Shown here: positions 32,242 to 41,337 of the stretch, in pieces
Layout of the letters: each line of letters opens with the position of its first letter
Position numbering within the stretch: the stretch's first letter is position 1
NCBI RefSeq assembly: GCF_001953885.1
Contig: NZ_MQUS01000009.1
Location: 124,277 to 188,276, forward strand
Direction: 5' to 3'
From: Streptomyces sp. IMTB 2501
Lineage (GTDB): Bacteria > Actinomycetota > Actinomycetes > Streptomycetales > Streptomycetaceae
Length of the DNA stretch: 64,000 nucleotides
Notes under the pieces: generated by a model
Seen by the model: the letters and a program-made list of their open reading frames with translations, nothing else
Database searches by the model: none
Told to the model about the DNA's origin: nothing
Position numbers and translations under genes: made by a program

Positions 32242-33822
32242 GTGACGACGACGATCGATTACGACGTGGTGGTGGCGGGCGCCGGTCCCGCAGGCCTCTT
32301 CCTCGGCTGCGAGCTGGCGCTCGGCGGAGCGCGGGTGCTGGTCGTGGAGCGGCTGACCGAGGTGGACGAGACGATCAAGGCGGGCTCGGTCAACATCCCG
32401 AGCGCCGTCGCCCTGTACCGGCGCGGACTGCTGCCCGAGCTGGCGGCGGTGTGGGAGGCGGCGCTGGAACGGATACGCGCTTTCCGGGGTGAGGACGTCG
32501 AGTCCAGGCTCCCGCCCAAGTTCGCCGGGCACTTCGCCGGGATCACGATGACCGTGGACCTGTTCGACGGCTCCGACCCGGCCTGGGCCGAGGCCGGCCC
32601 CGCCGCCGACAGCGGACTCGGCGTGCCGCAGGCCGCGCTGGAGCGGATCCTGGCCCGGCGGGCCGAGCAGCTCGGGGTGGAGGTGCGCCGGGGTGTGGAG
32701 CTGACCGGCTTCGACGCGGACGCGGACGGGGTCGCCGTACACACCGGCGGAGGAACGATTCGCGCCGGCTGGCTCGTCGGCTGCGACGGCGGCCGTAGCA
32801 CCGTCCGCAAGCTCGCCGGGTTCGAATTCCCCGGCACGGACCCGGAGATCACGAGTTATCAGGCGATCGTGGAGCTGACCGGCGGCGAGCGGCTGGGCGC
32901 GGGCTGGAACACCACCGACACGGGGACGTACGTCAACGGTCCGTTCCCCGGGCGGATCCTCAGCGTGGAGTTCGACGGGCCCCCCGCCGACCTCCCCCAC
33001 GCTCGGCTTCGCTCGCGCGGGGGGACCCCCATGGCGCCCATCACCGCCGAGGAACTGCAGGCCAGCCTCCGCCGGGTGTCGGGCGTGCCCGAGGTCACCA
33101 TCACCAAGGTGCTCAGCGCCACCCGGTTCACCGACAACGCCCGCCAGGCCACGGACTATCGCAAGGGCCGGGTGCTGCTCGCGGGCGACGCGGCGCATGT
33201 GCACTCGCCGTTCGGCGGGCAGGGGCTCAACCTCGGTCTCGGGGACGCGATGAACCTGGGATGGAAGCTGGCCGCCGTCGTACGCGGCACGGCACCGGTG
33301 TCCCTGCTCGACACGTACACCGCCGAGCGGCATCCGATCGGTGCCTGGGTGCTCGACTGGACCCGGGCCCAGATCGCGGTGATGCGCCCGGACCGGCACG
33401 CCCGCGCCCTGCGCCGGGTGGTGACCGATCTGGCGCTGACCACGACCGGGACGACGTACCTCGTCACCAAGATCTCCGGCATCTGGCAGCGCTACGACCT
33501 GCCCGGCGACCACCCGCTGACCGGCGCGAGCGCCCCCGACCTGGCGCTGTCCGACGGTTCCCGGCTCGGCGACCGTCTGCACTCCGGCCGCGCCCTGCTG
33601 CTCGACCTCGCCGACGACCCCGAGCTGCGCCCCCGCGCCGAGGGGTACGGCGACCGGCTGGACGTCCGTACCCTCGCCTGCCCGGACCGGCCCGGCCTCA
33701 GGGCGCTGTTCGCGCGGCCGGACGGGTTCGTGGCCTGGGCGGCCGACACGGAGGACACGGACACCAAGGGGTTGCCGGAGGCCCTGGAACGCTGGCTCGG
33801 CGCGGCCGGGGCGACCGCTTGA
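32242..33822 (+). CDS. FAD-dependent aromatic monooxygenase (PF01494 type)
   Basis: The 526-aa protein is a class A flavoprotein hydroxylase. It has the ADP-binding VAGAGPAGLFLG near the N-terminus, CDGGRSTVRK in the middle and the ribityl-binding GDAAHVHSPFGGQGLNLGLG, and ends in a thioredoxin-like C-terminal domain. Relatives hydroxylate polyketides, rifampicin or tetracyclines, so drug inactivation or tailoring is possible. Of two in-frame GTG codons (32224, 32242) I prefer 32242 because the first lies inside the operator. A 39-nt palindromic element inserts 13 residues (LPHARLRSRGGTP) at codons 251-263, between two sheet segments, without breaking the frame. Confidence 0.9.
   Translation: MTTTIDYDVVVAGAGPAGLFLGCELALGGARVLVVERLTEVDETIKAGSVNIPSAVALYRRGLLPELAAVWEAALERIRAFRGEDVESRLPPKFAGHFAGITMTVDLFDGSDPAWAEAGPAADSGLGVPQAALERILARRAEQLGVEVRRGVELTGFDADADGVAVHTGGGTIRAGWLVGCDGGRSTVRKLAGFEFPGTDPEITSYQAIVELTGGERLGAGWNTTDTGTYVNGPFPGRILSVEFDGPPADLPHARLRSRGGTPMAPITAEELQASLRRVSGVPEVTITKVLSATRFTDNARQATDYRKGRVLLAGDAAHVHSPFGGQGLNLGLGDAMNLGWKLAAVVRGTAPVSLLDTYTAERHPIGAWVLDWTRAQIAVMRPDRHARALRRVVTDLALTTTGTTYLVTKISGIWQRYDLPGDHPLTGASAPDLALSDGSRLGDRLHSGRALLLDLADDPELRPRAEGYGDRLDVRTLACPDRPGLRALFARPDGFVAWAADTEDTDTKGLPEALERWLGAAGATA
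32992..33030 (+). repeat. 39-nt intragenic palindromic element, copy 1
   Basis: The element begins CTCCCCCACGCTCGG and ends CGCGGGGGGACCCCC, with internal hairpin potential. It is exactly 13 codons long and in frame with the monooxygenase. A second copy with the same ends and a different loop is at 61884-61922. From memory, sequences like this are common between Streptomyces genes. Confidence 0.85.
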
Positions 33823-33855
33823 CCCTGCCGCGACGTCAACGTCTGTACTGGACCC

Positions 33856-34602
33856 ATGCGGATCGGAGAACTCGCCGCCGCCGTCGGCGTCACGACGCGC
33901 ACCGTGCGGCACTACCACCACCTGGGCCTGCTGCCCGAACCGGAGCGCCGCGCCAACGGCTACCGGCACTACACCCTCCGGCACGCCGTCGCCCTCGCCC
34001 GGATACGGCGGCTGACCGAGCTGGGGCTGGGGCTCGCCGAGGTGCGGGACATGCTCGCGGACGACGCGGGGAAGGACCTGGTCGAGGTGCTCGCCGAACT
34101 GGACGAGGACCTGGCCCGGCAGGAGGCGGAGATCCGGGAGCGGCGGCAGCGGCTGCGCGGGCTGCTGGCCGCCGGGGAGCTGCCCGCCGACGGCCCGCTG
34201 TCACCCGAACTGGCGGACCTGCTCGGCTCGTTGCCCGGCAGCGACTCCCCCATGGCGGCCAAGGACCGCGAGATCCTCGCGCTGATCGACACCGGCGCCG
34301 CCCCCGAGGACCGGGAGCGGCTGCTGGCAGCGCTGCGTGGGGCCCTGGGCGACCCGGACGTCCTGGCCCGGACCCGGGAGGCGTACGCCCTGCTCGATGT
34401 GCTGGAGAACGCCGAGCCGGACGACCCTCGTGTGGAGCGGGCCGCGCGGACGCTGGCCGGCTGCATCCCCCGGGGGCTGCCGCCCGCGTCGGACATCGGC
34501 CAGGACAACGCCGTCCTGCGCGCCCTCTACGCCGACTTCGCCCCCGCGCAGGCCGAGGTGATCCGTCGTGCGCTGGAGATCCTTGAGCGGGAGGGGAGTT
34601 GA
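33856..34602 (+). CDS. MerR-family transcriptional regulator
   Basis: The 248-aa protein starts with the MerR winged helix: MRIGELAAAVGVTTRTVRHY followed by HHLGLLPEPER and NGYRHY. A coiled-coil dimerisation helix follows (LAELDEDLARQEAEIRERRQ). The C-terminal ~130 residues form a helical sensor domain with no cysteine cluster, so it is not a metal sensor. It is 33 nt downstream of the monooxygenase and overlaps the next gene by 4 nt. Confidence 0.9.
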   Translation: MRIGELAAAVGVTTRTVRHYHHLGLLPEPERRANGYRHYTLRHAVALARIRRLTELGLGLAEVRDMLADDAGKDLVEVLAELDEDLARQEAEIRERRQRLRGLLAAGELPADGPLSPELADLLGSLPGSDSPMAAKDREILALIDTGAAPEDRERLLAALRGALGDPDVLARTREAYALLDVLENAEPDDPRVERAARTLAGCIPRGLPPASDIGQDNAVLRALYADFAPAQAEVIRRALEILEREGS

Positions 34603-35174
34603 GGAGCGTGCGGGTGTTGGGGCGGGTGGCGCGGCACGAGGGGCGGGTCTGTGTCAGTCTCGCGCTGTGGCTGGCCCGGCGCGCCCAAGGGACCGCCGGC
34701 GGGCGGGCGTTCGGCTATGCGCGCGGGCAGGGTGCGACGATGGTGGCGCTGGTCTTCGTGTGTGTGGTCGAGACGGTCGGCGTGTCCGTGCTGCTGCGCG
34801 ACATGCCCACCGCGGACGATGTGCTGCTGGTGCTGGACGTCTACACCGTGCTGCTGGTCATCGGCCTGCACGCGGCCTGTGTGGTCCGCCCGCACGTGCT
34901 GACCGGGGACGCGCTGCGGGTGCGCTACGGCGCCCATGTGGACCTGCGGATCCCGCTGGACGCGATCAGCGCCGTACGCCGGGAGACCCGCAGCACGCAC
35001 GAGCCCGCGCCGGGCGCACTCGATCTCGCCGTCGGCTCACAGACCTCGCTCACACTCGAACTCGCCGAGCCCGTCGTCCACTTGACGCTGCTGGGCCGCC
35101 GCAAGGACGTCAGCGTGGTGCGGCTGCACGCCGATGACCCCGGCGGTCTCGTCCAGGCACTCACGCGACCGTGA
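34599..35174 (+). CDS. Membrane protein of unknown function
   Basis: The ~190-aa protein has two or three hydrophobic helices (ATMVALVFVCVVETVGVSVL and VLDVYTVLLVIGLHAACVV) and a C-terminal cytoplasmic PH-like beta domain (LRVRYGAHVDLRIPLDAISA, ending LHADDPGGLVQAL). The latter resembles bacterial PH domains. The start could be TTG at 34599 or GTG at 34608. It is coupled to the MerR gene and converges on the RNB gene, overlapping it by 14 nt. Confidence 0.7.
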   Translation: MRSVRVLGRVARHEGRVCVSLALWLARRAQGTAGGRAFGYARGQGATMVALVFVCVVETVGVSVLLRDMPTADDVLLVLDVYTVLLVIGLHAACVVRPHVLTGDALRVRYGAHVDLRIPLDAISAVRRETRSTHEPAPGALDLAVGSQTSLTLELAEPVVHLTLLGRRKDVSVVRLHADDPGGLVQALTRP

Positions 35175-36594
35175 AAAGAACCTTCGACGTCCCCGGATCG
35201 GCCTGAGCGAGCCGGACCCGGAGCCGTTCACCGAGCGGGAGACGGTCGCCCTCGATGCGGCCGATGACGGCCGGGGAGATCAACTGCACGGTGCCGACGG
35301 TCGGCCGGTGTTCGTCGACATCCACCACACAGCCGTCGAAGACATCCCCTACCCGGTCCTTGAGCAGGGCCGCCTCCACGATGTCCACGCACTCGCGCTC
35401 GACCGTGCCGGCGACACGGGCGCCGTCGGCCATCCGCCGGGGCAGCGCGTCGAGCGCGTCGAGCACCCAGTCGGGCGGGGACTGGCCCGCGACAGCGGCG
35501 AGGCAGATCTCGGCGGCGTAGCGGTCGGCGAGGCGGCGCAGCGGGGCGGTGCAGTGGGTGTAGGGGGCGGCGACGGCGGCGTGCGTGGTGATCGCGGGCA
35601 GGACGCCGTCCCGGAAGACGGTGTAGCCGGCGCCGCGCAGCAGGGCGGTGCACTCCTGGAGGAAGGCCGCATGGTGGGTGTCGTGCGGGTCGAGGGTGCG
35701 GATCAGGGCCGCGTACGACATGTGGTGCGGCCAGTCGATGTGCAGGGCGACGGCGGTACGGCGCAGGCGGGCCACGGCGCCGTCGGGGGCGGCCGGGAGG
35801 GTGCGCAGGACGCCGGTGCCGTGGGCGATCATCAGGTCGGCTGCGGCCATGCCGGTGAGCAGGGACAGCTGGGCGTTCCAGCCCTCGGCGGGCAAGGGGG
35901 CCCGGTAGCCGAGGACGTAGGTGTGGTCCCGCTCGGTGATCTCCTGCTCGGGCACGTTCAGGGAGATGCCGCCGCGCTCGGCCTCCTGCCGTTCCCTGGC
36001 CTCGCCGATCTCCTTGAGCAGCGCGACCGGCTCCTCGGCGGTTCCGGCGTCGATCTGCCGCTGCACACGCGCGTAGTCGAGTTTGGCGCGGCTGCGGACC
36101 AGGGCGCGGCGCACGTCGACGGCGCCGGTCCGGCCGTCCGCGTCCAGGTCGATCGTCCACAGCGCGGCCGGGCGGACCTGGTCCGGCAGCAGGCTGGCCG
36201 CGCCCTCGCTGAGCACGGTGGGGTGCAGCGGGATCTTCTCGTCGGGGAAGTACAGGGTGTTCACCCGGCGGAGCGCCTCCGCGTCCAGGGCTCCGCCGGG
36301 TACGACGAAGGCGGCGACGTCGGCGATGGCGTACCGGACCCGGTAGCCGGTGCCCTGCCGGGACAGGTGCGTCGCCTGGTCGAGGTCGGTGGAGGCGGGA
36401 GGGTCGAGGGTGAAGAAGGGGATGTCGGTGGCGTCGTACGCCGGCAGGGCGGGGGCCTTCGCCGCGCGCTCGGCCGCCTCCTGGACCTCCGGCGGGAAGG
36501 CCCCCCGGACACCGAGCTCGGTGCGCAGCGCGGCGAGCGCGGACCGGAGCGGAGCCTCGGGGGCACCGGTCACGCGGATCTTGCGGCGGGGCAT
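35161..36594 (-). CDS. RNB-domain exoribonuclease (RNase II/R type)
   Basis: The 477-aa protein is a short RNase II/R-family 3'-5' exoribonuclease. The catalytic RNB core is recognised by DPPASTDLDQA (metal-binding aspartates, about residues 65-75), YFPDEKIPLHPTVLSEG and YTHCTAPLRRLADRY. It lacks the long N-terminal cold-shock and C-terminal S1 extensions of RNase R. This short form is standard in actinobacteria. It would degrade mRNA or structured RNA in the cytoplasm. Confidence 0.92.
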   Translation of the reverse strand: MPRRKIRVTGAPEAPLRSALAALRTELGVRGAFPPEVQEAAERAAKAPALPAYDATDIPFFTLDPPASTDLDQATHLSRQGTGYRVRYAIADVAAFVVPGGALDAEALRRVNTLYFPDEKIPLHPTVLSEGAASLLPDQVRPAALWTIDLDADGRTGAVDVRRALVRSRAKLDYARVQRQIDAGTAEEPVALLKEIGEARERQEAERGGISLNVPEQEITERDHTYVLGYRAPLPAEGWNAQLSLLTGMAAADLMIAHGTGVLRTLPAAPDGAVARLRRTAVALHIDWPHHMSYAALIRTLDPHDTHHAAFLQECTALLRGAGYTVFRDGVLPAITTHAAVAAPYTHCTAPLRRLADRYAAEICLAAVAGQSPPDWVLDALDALPRRMADGARVAGTVERECVDIVEAALLKDRVGDVFDGCVVDVDEHRPTVGTVQLISPAVIGRIEGDRLPLGERLRVRLAQADPGTSKVLFTVA

Positions 36595-36797
36595 ACAGCG
36601 AGCGTAGGGCCTGTCCGGCGGATCAGGCCGGAGGAAGCCGGCGGAATCTGATCAGAAGAGGTGAGCGGGGTCTGGTGCGTGCGGCTGAACGTGCCGGACC
36701 CCGTGTCTCCGGCAGGATCCGGCGGGCAGGCCCTGCGGTCGCGGCCGTGGCGGCGGCACGCCGTACGCTGTCGCGGAGGTCTACGTAAGGAGTACGT

Positions 36798-37580
36798 GTG
36801 CTGGTCCTGCTGCCGCCCTCGGAAGGCAAGGCGAACTCGGGCGAGGGTGCCCCGCTGAAGCTGGGGTCGCTGTCCCTGCCGGGGCTCACCGGCGCACGCG
36901 AGGCCGTCCTCACCGAGCTGGTCGAGCTGTGCTCCGGTGACGAGGAGAAGGCACGCGAGGTGCTCGGGCTGAGCGAGGGGCTGCGCGGCGAGGTCGCGAA
37001 GAACGCCGGCCTGCCGACGGCCGGCACCCGCCCCGCCGGGGAGATCTACACCGGTGTCCTCTACGACGCCCTCGGCCTGGCCACCCTGGACGCGGCGGCG
37101 CGGCGGCGCGCGGCCGGCTCGCTGCTGGTGTTCTCCGGGCTGTGGGGAGCGGTACGCGTGACGGACCGGATTCCCTCCTACCGCTGCTCGATGGGCGTGA
37201 AGCTGCCGGGGCTCGGCGCGCTGGCCGGGCACTGGCGGGCACCGATGGCCGAGGTGCTGCCCGAGGCGGCCGGGGACGGCCTGGTGCTGGATCTGCGTTC
37301 CTCGGCGTACGCGACGGCCTGGAAGCCGAAGGGCGAGGTCGCGGGGCGGACGGCGACCGTGCGGGTGCTGCACGCGCCGACGCGGAAGGTGGTCAGCCAC
37401 TTCAACAAGGCGACGAAGGGGCGGATCGTACGGAGCCTGCTGTCGGAGGGTGCCGGGCCGAAGGACCCGGTCGAGCTGGTGGAGACGCTGCGGGACCTCG
37501 GATACGAGGTGGAGGCGGAGGCGCCGGGGAAGGCGGGCAAGGCGTGGTCGCTGGATGTGCTGGTGGAGGAGATTCACTGA
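36798..37580 (+). CDS. yaaA: YaaA-family peroxide stress protein
   Basis: The 260-aa protein belongs to the YaaA (DUF328) family. It begins MLVLLPPSEGKAN and contains the family core SGLWGAVRVTDRIPSYR followed by CSMGVKLPGLG and HFNKATKGR. In E. coli YaaA lowers free iron under peroxide stress and binds DNA; the same role is expected. The gene is divergent from the RNB nuclease gene. Confidence 0.92.
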   Translation: MLVLLPPSEGKANSGEGAPLKLGSLSLPGLTGAREAVLTELVELCSGDEEKAREVLGLSEGLRGEVAKNAGLPTAGTRPAGEIYTGVLYDALGLATLDAAARRRAAGSLLVFSGLWGAVRVTDRIPSYRCSMGVKLPGLGALAGHWRAPMAEVLPEAAGDGLVLDLRSSAYATAWKPKGEVAGRTATVRVLHAPTRKVVSHFNKATKGRIVRSLLSEGAGPKDPVELVETLRDLGYEVEAEAPGKAGKAWSLDVLVEEIH

Positions 37581-37655
37581 CCACGAGGACGCCACTGCGT
37601 TGCACTGTGCGCAACGGTCGTTGCGGGTAGTGCGGTAGCTGGGCACGATGAGGGC

Positions 37656-38324
37656 ATGACCTCGCCGCTGCCCTCGTCCTCGCCTGCCTCGGTACTGGAT
37701 CTCGTGGATCACGCGCCCGTCGTGCCCGTCGTGGTCGTCTCCGACGCCGCCGATGCCGTACCGCTGGCGCGGGCGCTGGTGGCGGGCGGGCTGCCGGCGA
37801 TCGAGGTGACGCTCAGGACGCCTGCGGCGCTGGACGCGATCCGGGCGATCGCCGCCGAGGTGCCGCGGGCCGTGGTCGGCGCGGGCACGGTGATCACGCC
37901 GGAACAGGTCGGCGGGTGTGTGGCGGTGGGGGCGCGGTTCCTGGTCAGCCCCGGGTGGACGGACGCCCTGCTGGAGGCGATGCGCGGGTCCGGGGTGCCG
38001 TTCCTGCCCGGGGTGTCGACCACGTCGGAGGTCGTGGCGCTGCTGGAGCGCGGGCTGCGGGAGATGAAGTTCTTCCCGGCGCAGGCGGCGGGCGGTACGG
38101 CGTATCTGCGGTCGCTGGCCGGGCCGTTGCCGCAGGCTCGTTTCTGCCCCACGGGCGGGATCGTTCCGGCGAACGCGCCGGAGTATCTTTCGCTGCCCAA
38201 CGTCGGCTGTGTGGGCGGCAGTTGGATGGTCCCGGCGGGCGCGGTGGCCGCCGGGGACTGGGCGCGGATCGAGGAGCTGGCGCGGGGCGCCGCGCGGCTC
38301 GGCGGGGCCCCGGAGAACGTCTGA
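37656..38324 (+). CDS. eda: KDPG/KHG aldolase
   Basis: The 222-aa enzyme cleaves 2-keto-3-deoxy-6-phosphogluconate (or 4-hydroxy-2-oxoglutarate) by a Schiff base. The motif EVTLRT gives the catalytic Glu, REMKFFPAQAAGG the Schiff-base Lys, and FCPTGGI the phosphate-binding loop. The fold is a TIM barrel of usual length. It converges on the RNase H/phosphatase gene, with 19 nt between. No Entner-Doudoroff dehydratase is adjacent. Confidence 0.93.
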   Translation: MTSPLPSSSPASVLDLVDHAPVVPVVVVSDAADAVPLARALVAGGLPAIEVTLRTPAALDAIRAIAAEVPRAVVGAGTVITPEQVGGCVAVGARFLVSPGWTDALLEAMRGSGVPFLPGVSTTSEVVALLERGLREMKFFPAQAAGGTAYLRSLAGPLPQARFCPTGGIVPANAPEYLSLPNVGCVGGSWMVPAGAVAAGDWARIEELARGAARLGGAPENV

Positions 38325-38343
38325 AGAGCCGGGGCGCCGGGGT

Positions 38344-39540
38344 TCAGGGACGCAGGTGGGACGTGTCGTTGAAGAGCCGGACGCTCGCGTTGCCGTCCGC
38401 GTAGTACGCCACCGCCGACAGGGAGGCCGCCGAGAGTTCCATGCGGAACAGGGACTCGGGTGGGGCGCCCAGGGCGAGGCGGACGAAGGTCTTGATCGGG
38501 GTGACGTGCGTGACCAGCAGCACCGTGCGGCCCGCGTGGGCGGCGACCAGCTTGTCACGGGTGGCGGCGATCCGGGTGGCCGTCTCTGCGAAGCTCTCGC
38601 CGCCACCGGTGGGGTGGGCCTCCGGGTCGGCCAGCCAGGCGTTCAGGTCCTCGGGGTGACGGTCGCGGACCTCGCCGAAGGTGAGGCCCTCCCAGGCGCC
38701 GAAGTCCGTCTCGCGCAGGCCGTCTTCGATCGTCACGTCGAGACCGAGGCGGGTGGCGACGACGGCGGCGGTTTCGCGGGTCCGGGTGAGAGGGGAGGCG
38801 AGGATCGCCTGGATGGTGCCGCGCCTGGCGAGCGCCTCCGCGACTCGGTGGGCCTGGTCGCGGCCGGCGGTGGAGAGGGAGGGGTCGGTGCCGCCGCTGC
38901 CGGAGAAGCGCTTCTGGGGAGTGAGCGGGGTTTCGCCGTGGCGGAGGAGGACGAAGGTGGCGGGTGCGCCGAGGTCGGGGGCGGAGCTCCAGCCCGGCGT
39001 CGCACGCCGCTCCTCCTCGGGGGTGGCAGGGCGCCGCTCGCCTTGGGGTGCCGCTTTCTGTGGGACGGGCGCCGCCCCAGCGGCACGACCGCCCGCTGCC
39101 ACGGCCGATTCGGACGGCGACCACTGCTCGCCCTTCGTGCCCGCGTCCATCGCCTCGTTCGCCAAGCGGTCAGCGTGTTTGTTCTGTTCGCGGGGGATCC
39201 ACTCGTATGTGACCTGGTCGGGCGGGAAGACCGACCTCGACTCCGTCGCCAGGGGCTTCATGTCGGGGTGTTTGATCTTCCAGCGGCCCGACATCTGCTC
39301 GATGACCAGCTTGGAGTCCATGCGGACGTGGACCATGGCGGCCGGGTCCAGGGCGTGGGCGGCGCGCAGGCCCGCCAGCAGACCCCGGTACTCGGCCACG
39401 TTGTTGGTGGCGACGCCGATGTACTCGGCCAGCTCGGTCAGCGTCTCCCCCGTCGCCGCGTCGCTGACCACCGCGCCGTAGCCGGCCGGCCCGGGGTTGC
39501 CCCGCGAGCCGCCGTCCGCCTCGACGATGAACTCCCGCAC
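38344..39540 (-). CDS. Bifunctional RNase H / acid phosphatase
   Basis: The 398-aa fusion has an N-terminal type I RNase H domain (MREFIVEADGGSRGNPGPAG, with the DxD/E-type acidic residues, residues 1-135), a Pro/Ala linker and a C-terminal histidine phosphatase domain (VLLRHGETPLTPQKRFSG, about 190-395). It matches the layout of Mycobacterium tuberculosis Rv2228c, which removes RNA-DNA hybrids and has alpha-ribazole phosphatase-like activity. It is the last gene of an operon with the zinc-ribbon and Nif3-like genes, as in mycobacteria. Confidence 0.95.
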   Translation of the reverse strand: MREFIVEADGGSRGNPGPAGYGAVVSDAATGETLTELAEYIGVATNNVAEYRGLLAGLRAAHALDPAAMVHVRMDSKLVIEQMSGRWKIKHPDMKPLATESRSVFPPDQVTYEWIPREQNKHADRLANEAMDAGTKGEQWSPSESAVAAGGRAAGAAPVPQKAAPQGERRPATPEEERRATPGWSSAPDLGAPATFVLLRHGETPLTPQKRFSGSGGTDPSLSTAGRDQAHRVAEALARRGTIQAILASPLTRTRETAAVVATRLGLDVTIEDGLRETDFGAWEGLTFGEVRDRHPEDLNAWLADPEAHPTGGGESFAETATRIAATRDKLVAAHAGRTVLLVTHVTPIKTFVRLALGAPPESLFRMELSAASLSAVAYYADGNASVRLFNDTSHLRP

Positions 39541-39556
39541 CCCACAAGCCCCTTGT

Positions 39557-40300
39557 CTACAGACCCGACTCGGACGTACGCACCAGGATGCGGCGGCAGT
39601 TCTCGCAGCGGACCACGGTGTCCGGGGCCGCCGAGCGGATCTCGTTCAGCTCGGTGATGGCCAGCTCCTGCCGGCAGCCCTGGCAGGTGCGGGCGTACAG
39701 CTTGGCCGCGCCGATGCCGCCCTGCTGCTCGCGCAGCTTGTCGTAGAGCTTGAGCAGGTCGGCGGGGACCGAGGCGGCCACGACCTCGCGCTCCTTCGTC
39801 ACCGTCGCCGCCTCACCGTCGATCTCCTCGAAGGCCGAGTTCCGGCGGGCGTTCGCTTCGTCGATCTTCGACTGGACCGAGGCGACCCGCTCGGTCAGTT
39901 CGTTGACCCGCTCCTGCACGGCCTCGCGGCGCTCCATGACCTCCAGGACGACGTCCTCCAGGTCGCCCTGGCGCTTGGCGAGGGAGGCGATCTCGTGCTG
40001 GAGGTTGGCCAGGTCCTTCGGCGAGGTGACCGCGCCGGAGTCCAGACGCTGCTGGTCGCGGCCGGCGCGCTGGCGCACCTGGTCCACGTCCTGCTCGGCC
40101 TTGGTCTGCTCGCGGGCGGTGTCGCTCTCCTCGGTCTGCGCGGCCACGAGCAGGTCCCGCAGCTGCGTGAGGTCCTTGTTCAGCGAGTCGACCTCGGCGT
40201 GCTCCGGCAGTGACTTCCGCTTGTGCGCGAGCTGCTGCAGGCGGACGTCGAGGGCCTGGACGTCGAGGAGTCGGATCTGGTCGGCGGGCGCGGCGTTCAG
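39557..40300 (-). CDS. Coiled-coil zinc-ribbon protein (CT398/Rv2229c-like)
   Basis: The 247-aa protein has a long coiled coil (about residues 10-170) and a C-terminal zinc ribbon with CQGCRQE and CENCRR. Family members may bind nucleic acid or secretion components; the role is unsettled. Its start is CTG at 40300: AGGAG lies 7 nt upstream, and CTGA overlaps the TGA of the Nif3-like gene. The same N-terminus (M)NAAPADQIRLLDVQ is common in relatives, from memory, which supports it. Confidence 0.88.
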   Translation of the reverse strand: MNAAPADQIRLLDVQALDVRLQQLAHKRKSLPEHAEVDSLNKDLTQLRDLLVAAQTEESDTAREQTKAEQDVDQVRQRAGRDQQRLDSGAVTSPKDLANLQHEIASLAKRQGDLEDVVLEVMERREAVQERVNELTERVASVQSKIDEANARRNSAFEEIDGEAATVTKEREVVAASVPADLLKLYDKLREQQGGIGAAKLYARTCQGCRQELAITELNEIRSAAPDTVVRCENCRRILVRTSESGL

Positions 40301-41148
40301 TTGGGGGCTCCTGCATGTGTCGTACTGGACGCCGCGTGGGCGGTCCAGGGGTCGGTGACCGTCTTGGAGACATGGACCCTGAGGTCCCAGCCGTGGCGGT
40401 CGGAGATCTCGTCGAGCTGGGCTGCGGCCAGCTCGCACCAGGGCCACTCGGTGGCCCAGTGCGCCGCGTCGAGCAGCGCGAGGGGGCTGTGGGCGACCGC
40501 CTCACTGGCCGGGTGGTGGCGCAGGTCGGCGGTGAGGAAGGCGTCGACACCGGCTGCCCGGACCTGGTCGAAGAGGCTGTCGCCGGAGCCGCCGCTGACC
40601 GCGACCGTGTGGACGACGGCCTCGGGGTCGCCGGCCACCCGGATGCCCTGGGCGGTGGCGGGCAGCCGCTCGGCGGCGCGCGCGGCCAGCTCGCGGACGG
40701 TCACCGGGTGGTCCAGCTCGCACACCCTGCCCAGGCCCCGGCGGCCCGCCGGGTCGGTGGGGTCCGGGACCAGGGGGCGTACGACCCTGAGGTCGAGCGC
40801 GCCCGCGAGGGCGTCGGAGACACCCGGGTCCGCGGTGTCCGCGTTGGTGTGGGCGACGTGCAGGGCGATGTCGTTCTTGATCAGGGTGTGCACGACACGG
40901 CCCTTGAAGTGGGTCGCCGCGACCGTGGTCGTGCCCCGCAGATAGAGCGGGTGGTGGGTGACCAGCAGGTCGGCGCCGAGCTTCACCGCCTCGTCGACGA
41001 TGTCCTGCACGGGGTCGACGGCGAACAGGACCCGGGTGACCGCCTGGTCGGGGTCGCCCACGACCGTGCCGACCGCGTCCCAGGACTCGGCCCGCTCGGC
41101 GGGCCACAGGTCCTCCAGCGCGGCGATGACTTCAGACAGACGGGGCAC
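40297..41148 (-). CDS. Nif3-like dinuclear metal centre protein
   Basis: The 283-aa protein has the Nif3/DUF34 core with metal-binding histidines in LLVTHHPLYLRG and, near the C-terminus, the DLRHHPASEA and DAAHWATE segments. Relatives act as GTP cyclohydrolase-like or metal-storage proteins and form hexamers. The GTG at 41148 is where the conserved VPRLSEVIAALEDLWP begins; longer in-frame readings have no similarity. It opens the Nif3 / zinc-ribbon / RNase H operon. Confidence 0.9.
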   Translation of the reverse strand: MPRLSEVIAALEDLWPAERAESWDAVGTVVGDPDQAVTRVLFAVDPVQDIVDEAVKLGADLLVTHHPLYLRGTTTVAATHFKGRVVHTLIKNDIALHVAHTNADTADPGVSDALAGALDLRVVRPLVPDPTDPAGRRGLGRVCELDHPVTVRELAARAAERLPATAQGIRVAGDPEAVVHTVAVSGGSGDSLFDQVRAAGVDAFLTADLRHHPASEAVAHSPLALLDAAHWATEWPWCELAAAQLDEISDRHGWDLRVHVSKTVTDPWTAHAASSTTHAGAPN

Positions 41149-41337
41149 GAGGGAAAGGCTACCTGGCTGGTCCGTGCGGCCGTACCGCATCCGGCCTCCC
41201 CCGGTCCCGCTCAGCACAAAGGTCCCGGTCTCCTCAGGTGAATCGCTTCTGCGCCACCCGTATGTGTGAAGCCGCCGTCGGCCGATCCCACGCCTGTGCG
41301 TGCGAAAACTAGCTTCGTCGCCGGAGGTGACCGAACG

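Noticed and set aside
32221..33984. 587-codon minus-strand frame over the FAD monooxygenase
   Set aside because: Antisense shadow; no motif or start signal.
35134..36651. 505-codon plus-strand frame over the RNB nuclease
   Set aside because: Antisense with Gly/Val/Asp-rich translation; the RNB gene has catalytic motifs.
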